Assembly: GCF_002855575.1 (NCBI RefSeq)
Contig: NZ_PKRQ01000002.1
Location: forward strand, 1 to 64,000
Length of the DNA: 64,000 nt
Origin: Tabrizicola sp. TH137
GTDB lineage: Bacteria > Pseudomonadota > Alphaproteobacteria > Rhodobacterales > Rhodobacteraceae
Direction: 5' to 3'
Shown: piece by piece, positions 1-6,869 of the stretch
Layout of the letters: each line of letters begins with the position of its first letter
How positions within the stretch are numbered: the stretch's first letter is position 1
Notes under the pieces: generated by a model
The model's input: the letters and a program-made list of their open reading frames with translations, nothing else
The model's database searches: none
What the model was told of the DNA's origin: nothing
Made by a program: the position numbers and the translations under genes

Positions 1-1
1 C

Positions 2-1462
2 GGCCACGGGTTCGTGGGTCAGGCGCAGCGCTGTGGGGGTGAGTAGAAGTGGTGGCGGGGTCGGGTCGCGTCGTCGGGCGAGGATGTTGATGACAACTGG
101 CGCGGAATGGACGCCCTGATCCATGGCTTCGCGGCAGGCGGCTTCGACAGCCTGCAGCCCATCATCGGGCACGCAGCTCAGGATCTGGACCATCTGCCGG
201 TCGCCGTCATCGCTGCCCTTCAGCTTGCGCCGGATCGCGGCCATGGCGGGTGGAAGCACCCAGTCCTTGAACGGCGCGCCATTGCGCAGCGCCCCTGGTT
301 TGCGTGCCAGAACAGGCACATAGTGCCATGGGTCGTAGACCGTCTGGCCCCGCCCGAAGGCGCGAGCGTGTTCGCCCACCACCACGCCATCCTGCCGGAT
401 CACGATGCGTTCGGCATAGGCATGCACCTCGACGGGACGTCCGACCGCCGTGGCCAGGACCGAGTATTTGTTGTTGTCGAACCGCACCGTGCAGGTCTTC
501 GACACGGAAGCAGGCACGCTGTGGAAGCCGTCGAAGCGGCCAACGTAGGGGACAAGGTGGGGGCGCTCGGCCTCGAAGATCTCCCAGATCGTCTTGTCGG
601 CCTCTTCGGGATGGCGATGCGCCTTGGCATAGGCCACGCACTTGTCCAGCAGCCAGGCGTTCAACTCATCGAGGCTCTTTACGCGCAGGCGTGGCGTGAA
701 GAACCGTTCCCGCACCAGCCCGACCTGGTTCTCGACTTGACCCTTCTCCCAGCCGGACGCCGGGGTGCAGGCGACGGGTTGGACAAGGTAATGGCTGCAC
801 ATCTGCAGGAAGCGGCGGTTGTAGTGCCGCTCCTTGCCGGTGAACACAGCCTCCACCGCCGTCTTCATGTTGTCGTAGATGCCCCGCGTGCAGGTGCCCT
901 TGAAGAAGGCGAAGGCCCGGTCATGCGCGTCAAAGACCATCTCCTGGCTCTCGCGCATGTAGGCGCGGGCGAACATCATCCGGCTGTGGCAAAGCCGGAC
1001 ATGCGCCACCTTGACCGTCACCGTGACGCCCGAGATCACCACCACCTCATGGCTCCAGTCGAACTGGTAAGCCTCACCCGGCGCATAGTAGAGCGGCACA
1101 TAGGCTTCCGCCGTCACCGCACCCCGGTTCCGCGACCAACTCTTGGCGAAGCGGCGCACGGCATCATACCCGCCCTCGTATCCGAGCCCGCGCAGTTCCT
1201 CGAAGATACGGATCAGCGTCAGCCGTTCCCGCGACGGCTTGTTCGCATTGGTCGACAGGAACTGCTCGAGCTGCCCTTGCCATGGCCCGATCCGCGGCAT
1301 CGGCTGGCGCTCGCGCTCGTAGCTGAAATCCGTCTCGTCCGTCCGGAGGATCTTGCGCACGGTATTCCGCGACACGTGCAGTTCCCGCACGATCTTCTTC
1401 ACCGACCAGCCCTGAACATAGAAGGCTCGCCGAACCCGCGCGATCGTATCCACCCGCTTCAT
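2..1462 (-). CDS. istA: IS21-family transposase IstA, C-terminus off window
   Basis: Open frame of 487 codons with no stop before the left window edge. It starts at ATG 1462, preceded by a strong GGAGGGAGG ribosome-binding site. The N-terminus (MKRVDTIARVRRAF, then VSRNTVRKIL) is a helix-turn-helix of the Xre/resolvase type used to bind the IS ends. The DDE catalytic core is visible as FDWSHE (first Asp), YDNMKT (second Asp) and EKGQVENQVG (Glu). IstA with the ATPase IstB carries out cut-and-paste transposition. The frame is intact as far as can be seen, so the element may be active. The reverse-strand frames that overlap it are shadows. Confidence 0.93.
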   Translation of the reverse strand, partial: MKRVDTIARVRRAFYVQGWSVKKIVRELHVSRNTVRKILRTDETDFSYERERQPMPRIGPWQGQLEQFLSTNANKPSRERLTLIRIFEELRGLGYEGGYDAVRRFAKSWSRNRGAVTAEAYVPLYYAPGEAYQFDWSHEVVVISGVTVTVKVAHVRLCHSRMMFARAYMRESQEMVFDAHDRAFAFFKGTCTRGIYDNMKTAVEAVFTGKERHYNRRFLQMCSHYLVQPVACTPASGWEKGQVENQVGLVRERFFTPRLRVKSLDELNAWLLDKCVAYAKAHRHPEEADKTIWEIFEAERPHLVPYVGRFDGFHSVPASVSKTCTVRFDNNKYSVLATAVGRPVEVHAYAERIVIRQDGVVVGEHARAFGRGQTVYDPWHYVPVLARKPGALRNGAPFKDWVLPPAMAAIRRKLKGSDDGDRQMVQILSCVPDDGLQAVEAACREAMDQGVHSAPVVINILARRRDPTPPPLLLTPTALRLTHEPVA

Positions 1463-1512
1463 CCCTCCCTCCGTCCGCTGCCTCGCAACGAACGGTCTGA
1501 CAGAACGTCAGG

Positions 1513-1567
1513 GGGGTCAAAATTGGACGCCGATACCCCGCCTTAGGGGGTCAAAATTGCACGCCGA
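1513..1567. repeat. Two tandem 21-bp terminal repeats of the IS21 element
   Basis: Copies at 1513-1533 and 1547-1567 start GGGGTCAAAATTG and continue to ACGCCGA. They differ at one internal position (GGACG versus GCACG) and are 34 bp apart start to start. Multiple short repeats inside the ends are a known trait of IS21-family elements and serve as IstA binding sites. They also flank the presumed promoter of istA. Confidence 0.8.
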
Positions 1568-1571
1568 AACA

Positions 1572-1694
1572 CAGGCAAGAGACGCCTTCCTCGGCGACTC
1601 GGGAGTTCTGCCTGCTTCGACACTACTGTTGGTTGCAGGCTTTTCGCGACCAGAGTTTAAGGTCGAGATCGAGGTCATGGCTGCAACGGCCTAG
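1572..1694 (+). pseudogene. RidA/YjgF/YER057c family protein, 3' remnant cut by IS21
   Basis: In the frame ending at TAG 1692-1694 the sequence reads DAFLGDSGVLPASTLLLVAG and then FSRPEFKVEIEVMAA. This matches the C-terminal signature of the RidA family (FLG..RPASTLV..GLARPEF.VEIEAIA). RidA proteins hydrolyse reactive enamine/imine intermediates. Only about 40 of roughly 130 codons remain and no start exists, because the IS21 end lies immediately upstream at ~1571. The 5' part, if it survives, should be found beyond the far end of the IS element, outside this window. Confidence 0.75.
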
Positions 1695-2092
1695 AATGCA
1701 AAAAGACGCCTTCTTGAGACTCCATCAGTCGCACAAGGCGGCAGTCGACCTTCAGTCCGCCACCACCTGCTGGTCCTGACGATCTGGCCTACTGTCCACG
1801 AAACCGGCACCAGGCCATCAGTGTTGAAGGGAGCGGAGGCGCTTACCCCATCCGTCAGGCAGCGCTGGCGGCAAAAGGGCCAGCAGCGCAGGCGGAATGA
1901 TTACCATCGAGGCAGCCTTAGGGGGCAGATTCCGAGCAGAGGCATTGGGAAACGAACCCCCTTGGACCAGCGCATGTTGGCAAGCGAAGGCGAACTGTCC
2001 GGCATGCCCAGAGTCGCGGACCGCTGGGCGCATGGATAATCCAGTATGGAGCTGATCGTCTGATCGCCGCCCGGCGCTCGACCCCGTGTTGG
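1695..2092. other. Non-coding or degraded stretch, nothing recognised
   Basis: This stretch lies between the RidA remnant and the stop of the aldo/keto reductase. Short frames of 70-90 codons exist on both strands, but none has a recognisable family, a ribosome-binding site or a domain-like composition. It may be eroded sequence next to the insertion site. Confidence 0.4.
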
Positions 2093-2980
2093 TCACGGCA
2101 CTTCCCGCCCTTCGGCTTCGCTGTAAAGGTCGAACCAGTCTTCGCGTGTCAGGGTCACGGACAGCGCTTCAGAAAGGCGGCGGATCCGGTCGAGGGAGTT
2201 TGTTCCCATCACGGGCATGATCCCCGCGGGGTGCGCAAGAAGCCACGCCACCGCGACCGCCGAACGGTCCACGCCGAACTCTGCCGCCATGCGGGCAAGC
2301 TTTTGACCCAGCGCACTCTCCCCGGTCATCAGACTGCCACCGCCCAGAGGTGACCAAGCCATCGCCCGCATGCCGGCGAGGCGGATCTCGGACAGGTCGC
2401 CGTTCGTAAATGCCTCGCGGGCCTGAAGGCTCAGTTCAATCTGGTTCACCGCCAGCGGGGTCTGCATTCGCGATTGCAGCAGCGCGCTATCCCACGGGCG
2501 AAAGTTCGATACGCCCACCGCAAGCACCTTGCCCGACGCCACAAGGTCGTCCAGCGCGCGCCCCGTTTCGTCGAAATCCATGAACGGGTCGGGCCGATGG
2601 ATCAGGAGAAGGTCGATCCGGTCGGTTCCCAGATGGCGAAGGGATCGTTCGACCGAAGCTGTCACATGACGGCGCGAGGTGTCGTAATGTTTGAGCCGTG
2701 CCTCCGCATAGTCACCCACGGGCGCGATGATGCCGCATTTCGTCACGATCTCGATCCGGTCACGCAGGTCGGTCCCGCGGATCGCTTCTCCGAACAAGGC
2801 CTCGACCGTGTAGCCGCCGTAGATGTCGGCATGGTCCATCGTGGTGATGCCCTGTTCGAGGCAGGTATCGACCTTGGCGCGGATGTGACGGTCGGATGTG
2901 TCGGGGTCATCGCCAAGCCGCCACATCCCGTAGACGATGCGCGACAGGCTGACGCCGTTTGACAGGGGGACTCGTTCCAT
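2093..2980 (-). CDS. Aldo/keto reductase (YdhF-like)
   Basis: NADPH-dependent reductase of about 295 residues with the AKR barrel. Numbered from the first possible methionine (nine residues upstream), the tetrad is Asp58 and Tyr63 (MDHADIYGG), Lys90 (VTKCG) and His137 (LLLIHRPDP). The end PVMGTNSLDRIRRL is the usual cofactor-binding segment. I chose ATG 2980 (MERVPLSNG) because GGAAGGAAATC lies just upstream; the longer start at 3007 has no such site. It is the last gene of a three-gene operon with glyoxalase I and a DJ-1 protein. Reduction of methylglyoxal or related aldehydes is therefore the likely role, though the substrate is inferred from context. Confidence 0.88.
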   Translation of the reverse strand: MERVPLSNGVSLSRIVYGMWRLGDDPDTSDRHIRAKVDTCLEQGITTMDHADIYGGYTVEALFGEAIRGTDLRDRIEIVTKCGIIAPVGDYAEARLKHYDTSRRHVTASVERSLRHLGTDRIDLLLIHRPDPFMDFDETGRALDDLVASGKVLAVGVSNFRPWDSALLQSRMQTPLAVNQIELSLQAREAFTNGDLSEIRLAGMRAMAWSPLGGGSLMTGESALGQKLARMAAEFGVDRSAVAVAWLLAHPAGIMPVMGTNSLDRIRRLSEALSVTLTREDWFDLYSEAEGREVP

Positions 2981-3046
2981 TCCGATTTCCTTCCGGCTTG
3001 TCATCAAGGTTGCGACCCGGGCGGATATATCGCCCGGGTCCGGCTT

Positions 3047-3487
3047 TCACCAGTTGCCTGTGTTCGGCATCGACGCCCAGGGCTCTGCCGGGGCAAGGTG
3101 TTCGCCCTCTTGCAAGAGCTCCAGCGAAATGCCGTCTGGGGTGCGCACAAAGGCCATGTGGCCATCCCGAGGGGGGCGGTTGATGATCACTCCCGCAGCC
3201 ATCAGGCGGGCGCAAGTCGCGTAGATGTCCTGCACGCGGAAGGCCAAGTGGCCAAAGTTCCGCCCGACGGAATAGGGCTCAGGATCCCAGTTCCAGGTCA
3301 GCTCCACCTCGGGCGCGCGGCGCGCCAGAGCTGCCTCGCGGTCCTCGTCGGCGGCAAGGAAGATCAGGGTGAAGCGCCCCTTTTCGTTCTCGATCCGCCG
3401 GGTTTCCGTGAGGCCGATCAGGTTGAAGAACCGGATCGTCGCCTCGGGATCGGTCACCCGGATCATGGTGTGCAGATAGCGCGTCAT
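3047..3487 (-). CDS. gloA: Glyoxalase I (lactoylglutathione lyase), VOC superfamily
   Basis: 146 residues with the two beta-alpha-beta-beta-beta units of the VOC fold. The four metal ligands of glyoxalase I can be placed: His6 (YLHTMIRV), Glu62 (VELTWNW), His80 (FGHLAF) and Glu123 (ISLELLQ). These match the His5/Glu56/His74/Glu122 set of the E. coli enzyme. It isomerises the glutathione hemithioacetal of methylglyoxal to lactoylglutathione in the cytoplasm. The start ATG overlaps the stop of the DJ-1 gene by 4 bases (3484-3487), so the two are translationally coupled. The C-terminal 20 residues are a variable tail. Confidence 0.87.
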   Translation of the reverse strand: MTRYLHTMIRVTDPEATIRFFNLIGLTETRRIENEKGRFTLIFLAADEDREAALARRAPEVELTWNWDPEPYSVGRNFGHLAFRVQDIYATCARLMAAGVIINRPPRDGHMAFVRTPDGISLELLQEGEHLAPAEPWASMPNTGNW

Positions 3488-4185
3488 GCGGCGACCCGGG
3501 CTGCGAGAGCTTCCATCACCAGCTTCGCCAGCGGTTCGGCCGAAGCGGGGTTCTGCCCGGTGACGAGGTTGCCGTCGCGCAACGCGAAGGGCTTGAAGTC
3601 GGGGCCGGACTCATGCCGAGCGCCCAATTCTTTCAGGCGGGTTTCCAGAAGGAAGGGGACAGCCTTGTCCAGCCCGGCCGCGCGCTCTTCGCTGTCGGTG
3701 AAAGCCGCTACGCGACGGCCAGCGACAACCGGCGTCCCGTCTGCCTTGCGCGCGCCCACAAGTCCCGCCGGACCGTGGCAGACTGCGGCGACGACCTTGC
3801 CCGCTGCGTCGAACTCGGCCACCAGGCGGGCAAGCGCCGCGTTCTGGGGATAGTCGAACATCGTCCCGTGGCCGCCAGGCAGCAGGATCGCATCGTACCC
3901 CGAGGCATCCAGCGTGTCGAACTTCGGGGTCTCGGCGATGAGGCGCTGGAATGTCGCGTCGTTGAGGGCACGTTCGACAGAGGCATCGTTCTCGCCCGCG
4001 GGTTTCAAGCTGCGCGGATCAACCGGGATTTTTCCGCCCGCAATCGAGGCGAGCGTCAAATCCGCGCCGGCGTCGACGAAGGCGTACCAGGGGGTGGTCA
4101 ACTCTTCCAGCCACAGGCCGGTGGGATCATCGCTGATGCCCATGGTCGCGGCCGACGTGGTGATGATCAGGATTTTGGGGTTCAT
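3484..4185 (-). CDS. DJ-1/PfpI family protein (glyoxalase III / Hsp31-like)
   Basis: About 233 residues, type 1 glutamine-amidotransferase-like fold. The nucleophile elbow is AAVCHGPAGL (Cys136, His137 from this start), preceded by ILLPGGHGTMFD, as in Hsp31/YhbO-type proteins and fungal Hsp30-like proteins. Such proteins convert methylglyoxal to lactate without glutathione or act as holdases; deglycase activity has also been claimed for them. I chose ATG 4185 (MNPKILI) because GGAG lies correctly upstream; ATG 4197 has no ribosome-binding site. First gene of the operon, divergent from the LysR gene at 4299. Confidence 0.87.
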   Translation of the reverse strand: MNPKILIITTSAATMGISDDPTGLWLEELTTPWYAFVDAGADLTLASIAGGKIPVDPRSLKPAGENDASVERALNDATFQRLIAETPKFDTLDASGYDAILLPGGHGTMFDYPQNAALARLVAEFDAAGKVVAAVCHGPAGLVGARKADGTPVVAGRRVAAFTDSEERAAGLDKAVPFLLETRLKELGARHESGPDFKPFALRDGNLVTGQNPASAEPLAKLVMEALAARVAA

Positions 4186-4298
4186 TTTGGTCTCCATTCT
4201 TGGTGATGGACCCTAGATAGATCCCTTTACTCATCGCGACATCTTTCGCATTTTGGTATCACCCATCAGAAAACTTATACCTGTCTTTTGGAGCCCCC
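4186..4298. promoter_or_regulatory. Divergent promoter region with a small dyad
   Basis: The 113-bp space between the detoxification operon and its LysR gene must hold both promoters. A dyad GCGA-N6-TCGC lies at 4236-4249, a candidate LysR site, but its arms are only 4 bp and it may be chance. No clear sigma-70 hexamers were assigned. Confidence 0.4.
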
Positions 4299-5180
4299 AT
4301 GTCCCTCGTCCATCTGCGCACCTTCGTCGAGGTGCACCGGCGCGGCTCGATCAGCGAGGCCGCGCGACTGCTCGGCCTCACGCAACCCGCCGTTTCAGGC
4401 CATATCGCAGCCCTAGAGGCGCAGCTGGGCCGCCCTTTGTTCCAACGCCATGCCCGCGGGGTCGTGCCGACCGCCGTTGCCGACGACCTCGCCGCCAATC
4501 TGGGCCAGTCGCTAGACCGTGCCGAGGCCGCGCTGGCTACAGTCAAGGCGCGGTCGGCCAAGTTGTCCGGGGTGGTCCATCTGGCGGGTCCTGCCGAATA
4601 CTTGGGCTCTTGTGTCGCTCCGGTCTTGCCTCGGCTAACCGAAGCAGGGCTTGAGGTCCGCATTCAGACTGGCAACAAGAAGATCCTCTACGAATTACTG
4701 CTGTCCGACGCAGTCGATCTGGCGGTTACCGCTTCCGCGCCGGAAGACTCGCGCCTTGACAGCCACCTGATCGGAACCGAGACGCTGATCGCCGTGACGC
4801 TGCCTTCGATGGCAAGCGCAGGCATTGACGCACCCTTCGTGTCTTATGACCTTGATCTTCCACTACTTCGCAACTGGATTGACGTTAATGGCCTGTCGTT
4901 AGGCGCACGGCGCCCGGTGGCGTCTGTACCCGACCTTCGCGTCCTACGATCACTTGTCTTGTCGGGGGCCGGCTGGACAGTGCTCCCCGACTACCTGTGC
5001 CAAGGAGATATCCAAACGGACCGGCTCGCTGAAATTCCCGCCCCTGCTGCGCGTCCAGGCAATGGGCTGCGCCTCGTCTGGGCTAGGGGTGCCTTGCGGC
5101 ACCCGAGGATAGCTTATGCACGCGACCTCTTGCTCGACGCGCTCGATACCCCTCGACTGAAATCCACCTGGACTGTTTAG
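4299..5180 (+). CDS. LysR-family transcriptional regulator
   Basis: 293 residues. The N-terminal winged helix (MSLVHLRTFVEVHRRGSISE, then AARLLGLTQPAVSGHIAAL) is a canonical LysR DNA-binding domain. A type 2 periplasmic-binding-like effector domain runs from about residue 90 to 290. It is divergent from the DJ-1/glyoxalase/aldo-keto reductase operon with 113 bp between the starts, the standard arrangement for a LysR regulator and its target. An electrophile or aldehyde effector is my inference. The last ~10 codons run into the mobile-element debris region but the frame ends normally at TAG 5178-5180. Confidence 0.92.
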   Translation: MSLVHLRTFVEVHRRGSISEAARLLGLTQPAVSGHIAALEAQLGRPLFQRHARGVVPTAVADDLAANLGQSLDRAEAALATVKARSAKLSGVVHLAGPAEYLGSCVAPVLPRLTEAGLEVRIQTGNKKILYELLLSDAVDLAVTASAPEDSRLDSHLIGTETLIAVTLPSMASAGIDAPFVSYDLDLPLLRNWIDVNGLSLGARRPVASVPDLRVLRSLVLSGAGWTVLPDYLCQGDIQTDRLAEIPAPAARPGNGLRLVWARGALRHPRIAYARDLLLDALDTPRLKSTWTV

Positions 5181-5532
5181 CGGCCCAACCCGGCAAGAAG
5201 GCCCTGTCGTGAAAAGTGAAGAAGGTTCCACTTCAGACCCGGGCCTCCCAACGCTCGCCAATCTAGACCACGGAAATGGACCGTCTTGTTGCCCAGACGC
5301 GGGCGTTCGAGAGACTTGATCGGCCGTCCGCTTTGGGCCGATATCGCCATGCTGCGCTTGCCAAGAGCCCACCTTGCCACACCCTGCCTGACCGACGGCT
5401 ATGGGCTCTTTGCGTAGCTAGGCACTTGGTGCTTTGGCTCGTACTTAACTCTGCTGGATGGCATATGGGCGTCTTGCCGGTGCGCTGGCCCGCGCTCTTT
5501 AGCAGCGATTTGCAGGGTAGGGGCTTCAATGC

Positions 5533-5550
5533 ATCCTGCCCCCGCAACCA
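5533..5550 (+). other. tRNA 3'-end-like sequence, probable attachment-site remnant
   Basis: ATCCTGCCCCCGCAACCA resembles the 3' half of a T-arm, an acceptor strand and a discriminator base followed by CCA. It is followed within 31 bp by a terminator hairpin, as after a real tRNA gene. No matching 5' acceptor strand (TGCGGGG) or anticodon arm lies upstream, so this is not a complete tRNA. The position inside the serine recombinase tail supports an att site left by integration of an island into a tRNA gene. Confidence 0.55.
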
Positions 5551-5580
5551 AATTTACCGTTCTTATAAGATACATGCACA

Positions 5581-5602
5581 GCGCCCCTCGGGGCGCTTTT
5601 TG
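5581..5602 (+). terminator. Rho-independent terminator
   Basis: GCGCCCC-TC-GGGGCGC forms a GC stem with a minimal loop and is followed by five T residues. It sits just downstream of the tRNA-3'-end-like sequence on the same strand and so may have ended that tRNA transcript. No complete gene upstream now uses it. Confidence 0.72.
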
Positions 5603-5744
5603 CATTTGTGCCCGACCTTTCGCCCGATGCGCCGGAAGACCCGTCGCAAGGCGCAAAAGTGCGGCCATAGCGCCGTGCAGATCGACGGTCAAGCCCGCGC
5701 CGTTGGGGTCTGGCGTGAGGACGGTCTTCTCGATCAGGGAGCGA

Positions 5745-5936
5745 ATGGCATCACCCGCTTCATCCAGCTATGCGGACCTGCGGGCCGATTTCACCGACCG
5801 ACTGGACCGCGTGATCGCCGACAACACCCGGATGCTGCTGAATGCGCTGACGCCCCCGGACAGCGTGCCTTGGGTGACAGAAGCCGACCTTCGCGATGTT
5901 TCGGATGCGAAGGAAGAGGCGCTGCGCGAGGGGTGA
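5745..5936 (+). CDS. Small unrecognised protein or fragment (63 aa)
   Basis: The frame from ATG 5745 is rich in Ala, Asp and Arg and looks helical (YADLRADFTDRLDRVIADN, then AEADLRDVSDAKEEALREG-like end at TGA 5934-5936). The composition is protein-like and differs from the shadow frames nearby. No ribosome-binding site precedes it and I recognise no family. It may be the 3' end of a gene broken by the same event that truncated the recombinase. Confidence 0.25.
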   Translation: MASPASSSYADLRADFTDRLDRVIADNTRMLLNALTPPDSVPWVTEADLRDVSDAKEEALREG

Positions 5937-6062
5937 TCCGGCCGCCGCGCATTGACTGCCCCGCCGCTGGTTTGGGGATCGCCAGCCAGAAGCCGGATCA
6001 GCGGGCCGCTGCCACCCGGCAGGAAAGACAGTTGTATGACCGTTCCCCTTCGGCCGGTCGTA

Positions 6063-6773
6063 TCACCTTTGACCTCTTGCCCGCGTGTCTTGTGGCTCTT
6101 CGCGGCCTCGCGCTTCAAGGGTGGCTTGCTGCGTCGTCTTACAGAAGGCCTGCCACAGGTCTGCAAGGTTCTGGCCCGCTCGATGCAGGATTTCGTCGCG
6201 CTCCAAGCCCGTCTTGTCCTGAGCGACGCGTACGGCGGCATCGGCATATTGCAGCAGGAGCCGTACCTGGATGCGCAGCGATGCCGGGTCAAACTGCGGA
6301 TCCATCGAAAGGAAGATGCCGACGAGCCTGTCCAGAAGTGCCTCTGTCAGTTCGGCATCTAACGCCTGCAAAGACTTGTCCGCGGAGAAGCCCGCCAGGA
6401 CATCGCGTGCGACCGGGTCTTCGCTGTGAAGCGTCTCGTAACTCCTGAGCAGGTCACCGATCATGCCCGCGACCGCGTCTGCCCCCCTTCCTTCATCGCG
6501 CGCGGCCTCGAGCGTGCCGACGAGGTGATCGCTGAAGGCCCTGAGGTAATCCCCCGCGAGGGCGCCGACGATGGCCGTCCTGTTGGAGAAATACTGATAC
6601 ATCGACCCCGCCGTGATGCCGGCCCGCGCGGCGATCTCGGTCATCGCCAGATTGGCGCAGCCCTTTTCGGCAATGATTTCACGCGCGGCGGCAAGGATCT
6701 GGTCGACGCGTTTCTGGCTGCGGTCCTGACGCGGGGCGCGCGGTTCGTCCGCTCTTGTCCGGTCCTGTCTCAT
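6063..6773 (-). CDS. TetR-family repressor of the adjacent RND efflux operon
   Basis: 236 residues. The N-terminal helix-turn-helix is IIAEKGCANLAMTEIAARAG followed by ITAGSMYQYF, the canonical AcrR/TetR pattern; the rest is an all-helical ligand-binding domain. The start ATG 6773 is preceded by GAGG. The gene is divergent from the MFP-RND operon starting at 6870, and one operator-like palindrome lies only 14 bp upstream of its start codon, so autoregulation and repression of the pump are likely. The inducer is unknown. The N-terminal ~15 residues are rich in Arg and Asp and probably disordered. Confidence 0.92.
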   Translation of the reverse strand: MRQDRTRADEPRAPRQDRSQKRVDQILAAAREIIAEKGCANLAMTEIAARAGITAGSMYQYFSNRTAIVGALAGDYLRAFSDHLVGTLEAARDEGRGADAVAGMIGDLLRSYETLHSEDPVARDVLAGFSADKSLQALDAELTEALLDRLVGIFLSMDPQFDPASLRIQVRLLLQYADAAVRVAQDKTGLERDEILHRAGQNLADLWQAFCKTTQQATLEARGREEPQDTRARGQR

Positions 6774-6786
6774 CTGGCCTCAAAAG

Positions 6787-6854
6787 CTGAATACAATTCA
6801 GATTTAGCTTGACCATGCGTTTCGGTCAATGCATATAACCTGAATGATTGTCAG
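6787..6854 (+). promoter_or_regulatory. RND operon promoter with two TetR operator-like palindromes
   Basis: A perfect palindrome CTGAAT-ACA-ATTCAG lies at 6787-6801. A degenerate copy, CTGAATGATTGTCAG, lies at 6840-6854 with its centre 53 bp away. Between them are TTGACC (6809-6814) and TATAAC (6834-6839), a possible -35/-10 pair with a long 19-bp spacer. The operators thus bracket the promoter. Assignment to the adjacent TetR protein is inferred from position. Confidence 0.65.
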
Positions 6855-6869
6855 ATTTCTGGAACGGTG

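Larger units (their letters stand above)
1..1571 (-). mobile_element. IS21-family insertion sequence, partial (left part)
   Basis: The segment contains an istA-type transposase reading toward the window edge and, upstream of it, two tandem copies of a 21-bp terminal repeat, the arrangement seen at IS21-family ends. The outer end probably lies at about 1571, where the minus strand begins TGTTTCGGCG. The istB helper gene and the other end must lie outside the window. The element sits directly against the surviving 3' part of a RidA-family gene, so its insertion is the likely cause of that gene's loss. Which exact base is the terminus is an inference. Confidence 0.88.
5399..5767 (-). pseudogene. 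Large serine recombinase, C-terminal remnant
   Basis: After an in-frame stop at 5768-5770 the minus strand reads AGDAIRSLIEKTVLTPDPNG and then LTVDLHGAMAALLRLATG. This is the C-terminal signature of resolvase/invertase-type large serine recombinases (IR.LI...VLTPD.....V.L.G.LA.LL.LA). It continues to the residues NLVAGAG, encoded by the antisense of a tRNA 3' end. Recombinases of this kind often end in LVAGxGFEP because their gene runs into the att site. The catalytic and zinc-ribbon parts are missing, so the fragment cannot be active. The true end of the ancestral protein is uncertain. Confidence 0.65.
5181..6062. other. 882-bp mobile-element scar between LysR and TetR genes
   Basis: This stretch holds a serine recombinase tail (minus, 5399-5767), a tRNA 3'-end-like att sequence (5533-5550), a terminator hairpin (5581-5602) and a small unrecognised frame (5745-5936). 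Nothing was recognised in 5181-5398 or 5937-6062. The mixture of broken pieces indicates past integration and deletion at this spot. Confidence 0.55.

Noticed and set aside
107-1546. Long plus-strand reading frame of 479 codons
   Set aside because: It is the antisense shadow of istA; its composition (His/Arg/Pro-rich) fits no family, while the minus strand has a clear IstA with DDE motifs.
1818-2096. Small minus-strand frame next to the aldo/keto reductase gene
   Set aside because: No ribosome-binding site, no family pattern, and it overlaps an opposing frame of similar quality; left as unexplained sequence.
5460-5550. Complete tRNA gene
   Set aside because: Only the T-arm/acceptor 3' end is present. 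There is no 5' acceptor strand or anticodon stem upstream, so it was kept as an att-like remnant.
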